Assembly (NCBI GenBank): GCA_964351745.1
Contig: CAYGPI010000111.1
Span: 1-6,410 of the forward strand
DNA length: 6,410 bases
Direction of reading: 5' to 3'
Source: CAYNJF01 sp964351745
GTDB lineage: Bacteria; Pseudomonadota; Gammaproteobacteria; Berkiellales; Berkiellaceae
Shown here: positions 5,820 through 6,410 of the stretch, one piece after another
Position numbering within the stretch: the first letter of the stretch is position 1
Layout: each line of letters begins with the position of its first letter
Made by a program: the position numbers and the translations under genes
Notes under the pieces: generated by a model
What the model was told of the DNA's origin: nothing
What the model saw: the letters and a program-made list of their open reading frames with translations, nothing else
Database searches by the model: none

Positions 5820-6410
5820 GCGGTGGTGTGAACGTAGCTATTGTTGGGGCGACAGGTCTTGTTGGGCAGACATTGCTGAGTATTTTGGCGCAAAAGAAAT
5901 TTCCTATCAAGCAACTATTTTTATTAGCTAGTGCACGATCCGTTGGTCAAGCATATCAATATGAAGATCAAACCTATCTTGTTCAAGATTTAAGTGATTT
6001 TGATTTTAAGCAGGCAGACATTGCTTTTTTCTCAGCTGGTGGGAGCGTTTCAGAGGCTTATGTGCCTAAAGCTGTGATGGAGCAGTGCTTAGTGATTGAT
6101 AATACCTCAGTCTATCGACTGGATCCTGATGTGCCTTTGGTTGTTCCAGAAGTGAATCCTCAAGAAATCTTAAACTGGCGTAAAAAAGGAATCATTGCTA
6201 ATCCAAACTGCTCAACGATCCAAATGGTTGTCGCGCTCAATCCATTGCATCGAGAAGCCCAGATTACTCGAATTAATGTGGCAACCTATCAGGCCGTATC
6301 TGGTGCCGGGGCTCGGGCCGTTGACGAGCTAAATGCTCAAATGAAAAATGAGACGTCGCCACCCAATATTTTTTCCTTGCCAATTGCTGGTAATGTCATC
6401 GCTCATATTG
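5816..6410 (+). CDS. asd: Aspartate-semialdehyde dehydrogenase (3' end outside window)
   Basis: Asd reduces aspartyl phosphate to aspartate semialdehyde with NADPH, the branch point to lysine/diaminopimelate, threonine and methionine. Only the first 198 codons are present. The family is usually about 340 residues, so roughly 40% is cut off by the window edge, not by mutation. The N-terminus has the nucleotide-binding GATGLVG (11-17), then SAGG (73-76), NTS (96-98) with R101 likely contacting substrate, VPLVVPEVN (106-114), and ANPNCST with the catalytic nucleophile C132. This pattern matches Vibrio Asd2-like enzymes. It differs from the E. coli type, which starts GWRGMVGS, and from Usg-like paralogues, which lack the Cys. 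The ATG overlaps the leuB stop as ATGA, and GAGG at 5807-5810 lies 5 nt before it. The position behind leuB indicates transcription with the leucine genes. Confidence 0.94.
   Translation, partial: MSGGVNVAIVGATGLVGQTLLSILAQKKFPIKQLFLLASARSVGQAYQYEDQTYLVQDLSDFDFKQADIAFFSAGGSVSEAYVPKAVMEQCLVIDNTSVYRLDPDVPLVVPEVNPQEILNWRKKGIIANPNCSTIQMVVALNPLHREAQITRINVATYQAVSGAGARAVDELNAQMKNETSPPNIFSLPIAGNVIAHI

Noticed and set aside
5672..5914. Minus-strand frames of 71 and 80 codons across the leuB/asd junction
   Set aside because: Both are antisense shadows of leuB and asd, whose coding sequence is certain.

Overview
The window looks like chromosomal DNA from an AT-leaning Gram-negative bacterium, most likely a gammaproteobacterium. 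LeuC, LeuD and LeuB resemble the enterobacterial proteins along their whole length. The asd product is of the Vibrio Asd2-like kind with a catalytic Cys, and a leuCDB-asd order is familiar from gammaproteobacteria such as Pseudomonas. The base composition would suit a Legionella/Coxiella-like lineage, but nothing here fixes the genus.

Layout. (1) 1-1235, plus strand: a secreted protein with a degenerate two-lobed aspartic-protease-like pattern (112-957). After 35 nt comes an 80-residue beta-rich protein of unknown function (993-1235). (2) 1236-1354: a short convergent gap with a strong stem-loop and a third repeat arm that could pair alternatively. (3) 1355-2202, minus strand: a two-gene unit. 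A tryptophan-rich protein of unknown function is followed 11 nt later by an Ala/Lys/Glu-rich coiled-coil or LEA-like protein. (4) 2203-2427: a divergent intergenic region with one candidate promoter toward the right. (5) 2428-6410, plus strand: a 66-residue two-helix membrane protein, then leuC, leuD, leuB and the first 60% or so of asd, which runs off the window.

How the genes work together. LeuC and LeuD form isopropylmalate isomerase and LeuB oxidises 3-isopropylmalate, so the three carry out the central steps of leucine synthesis. Asd makes aspartate semialdehyde for lysine/diaminopimelate, threonine and methionine. All three junctions between these four genes are ATGA stop/start overlaps, which strongly suggests one translationally coupled operon. 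leuA is not in the window. The small membrane-protein gene lies 64 nt ahead of leuC on the same strand and may share its transcript.

The biosynthetic right half is ordinary. The unexplained material is in the left 2.6 kb: the secreted aspartic-protease-like protein with altered active-site triads, the small beta-rich protein beside it, and the coiled-coil/Trp-rich pair. No RNA gene, insertion sequence, CRISPR array or attachment site was seen. No clearly novel multi-gene system could be supported.
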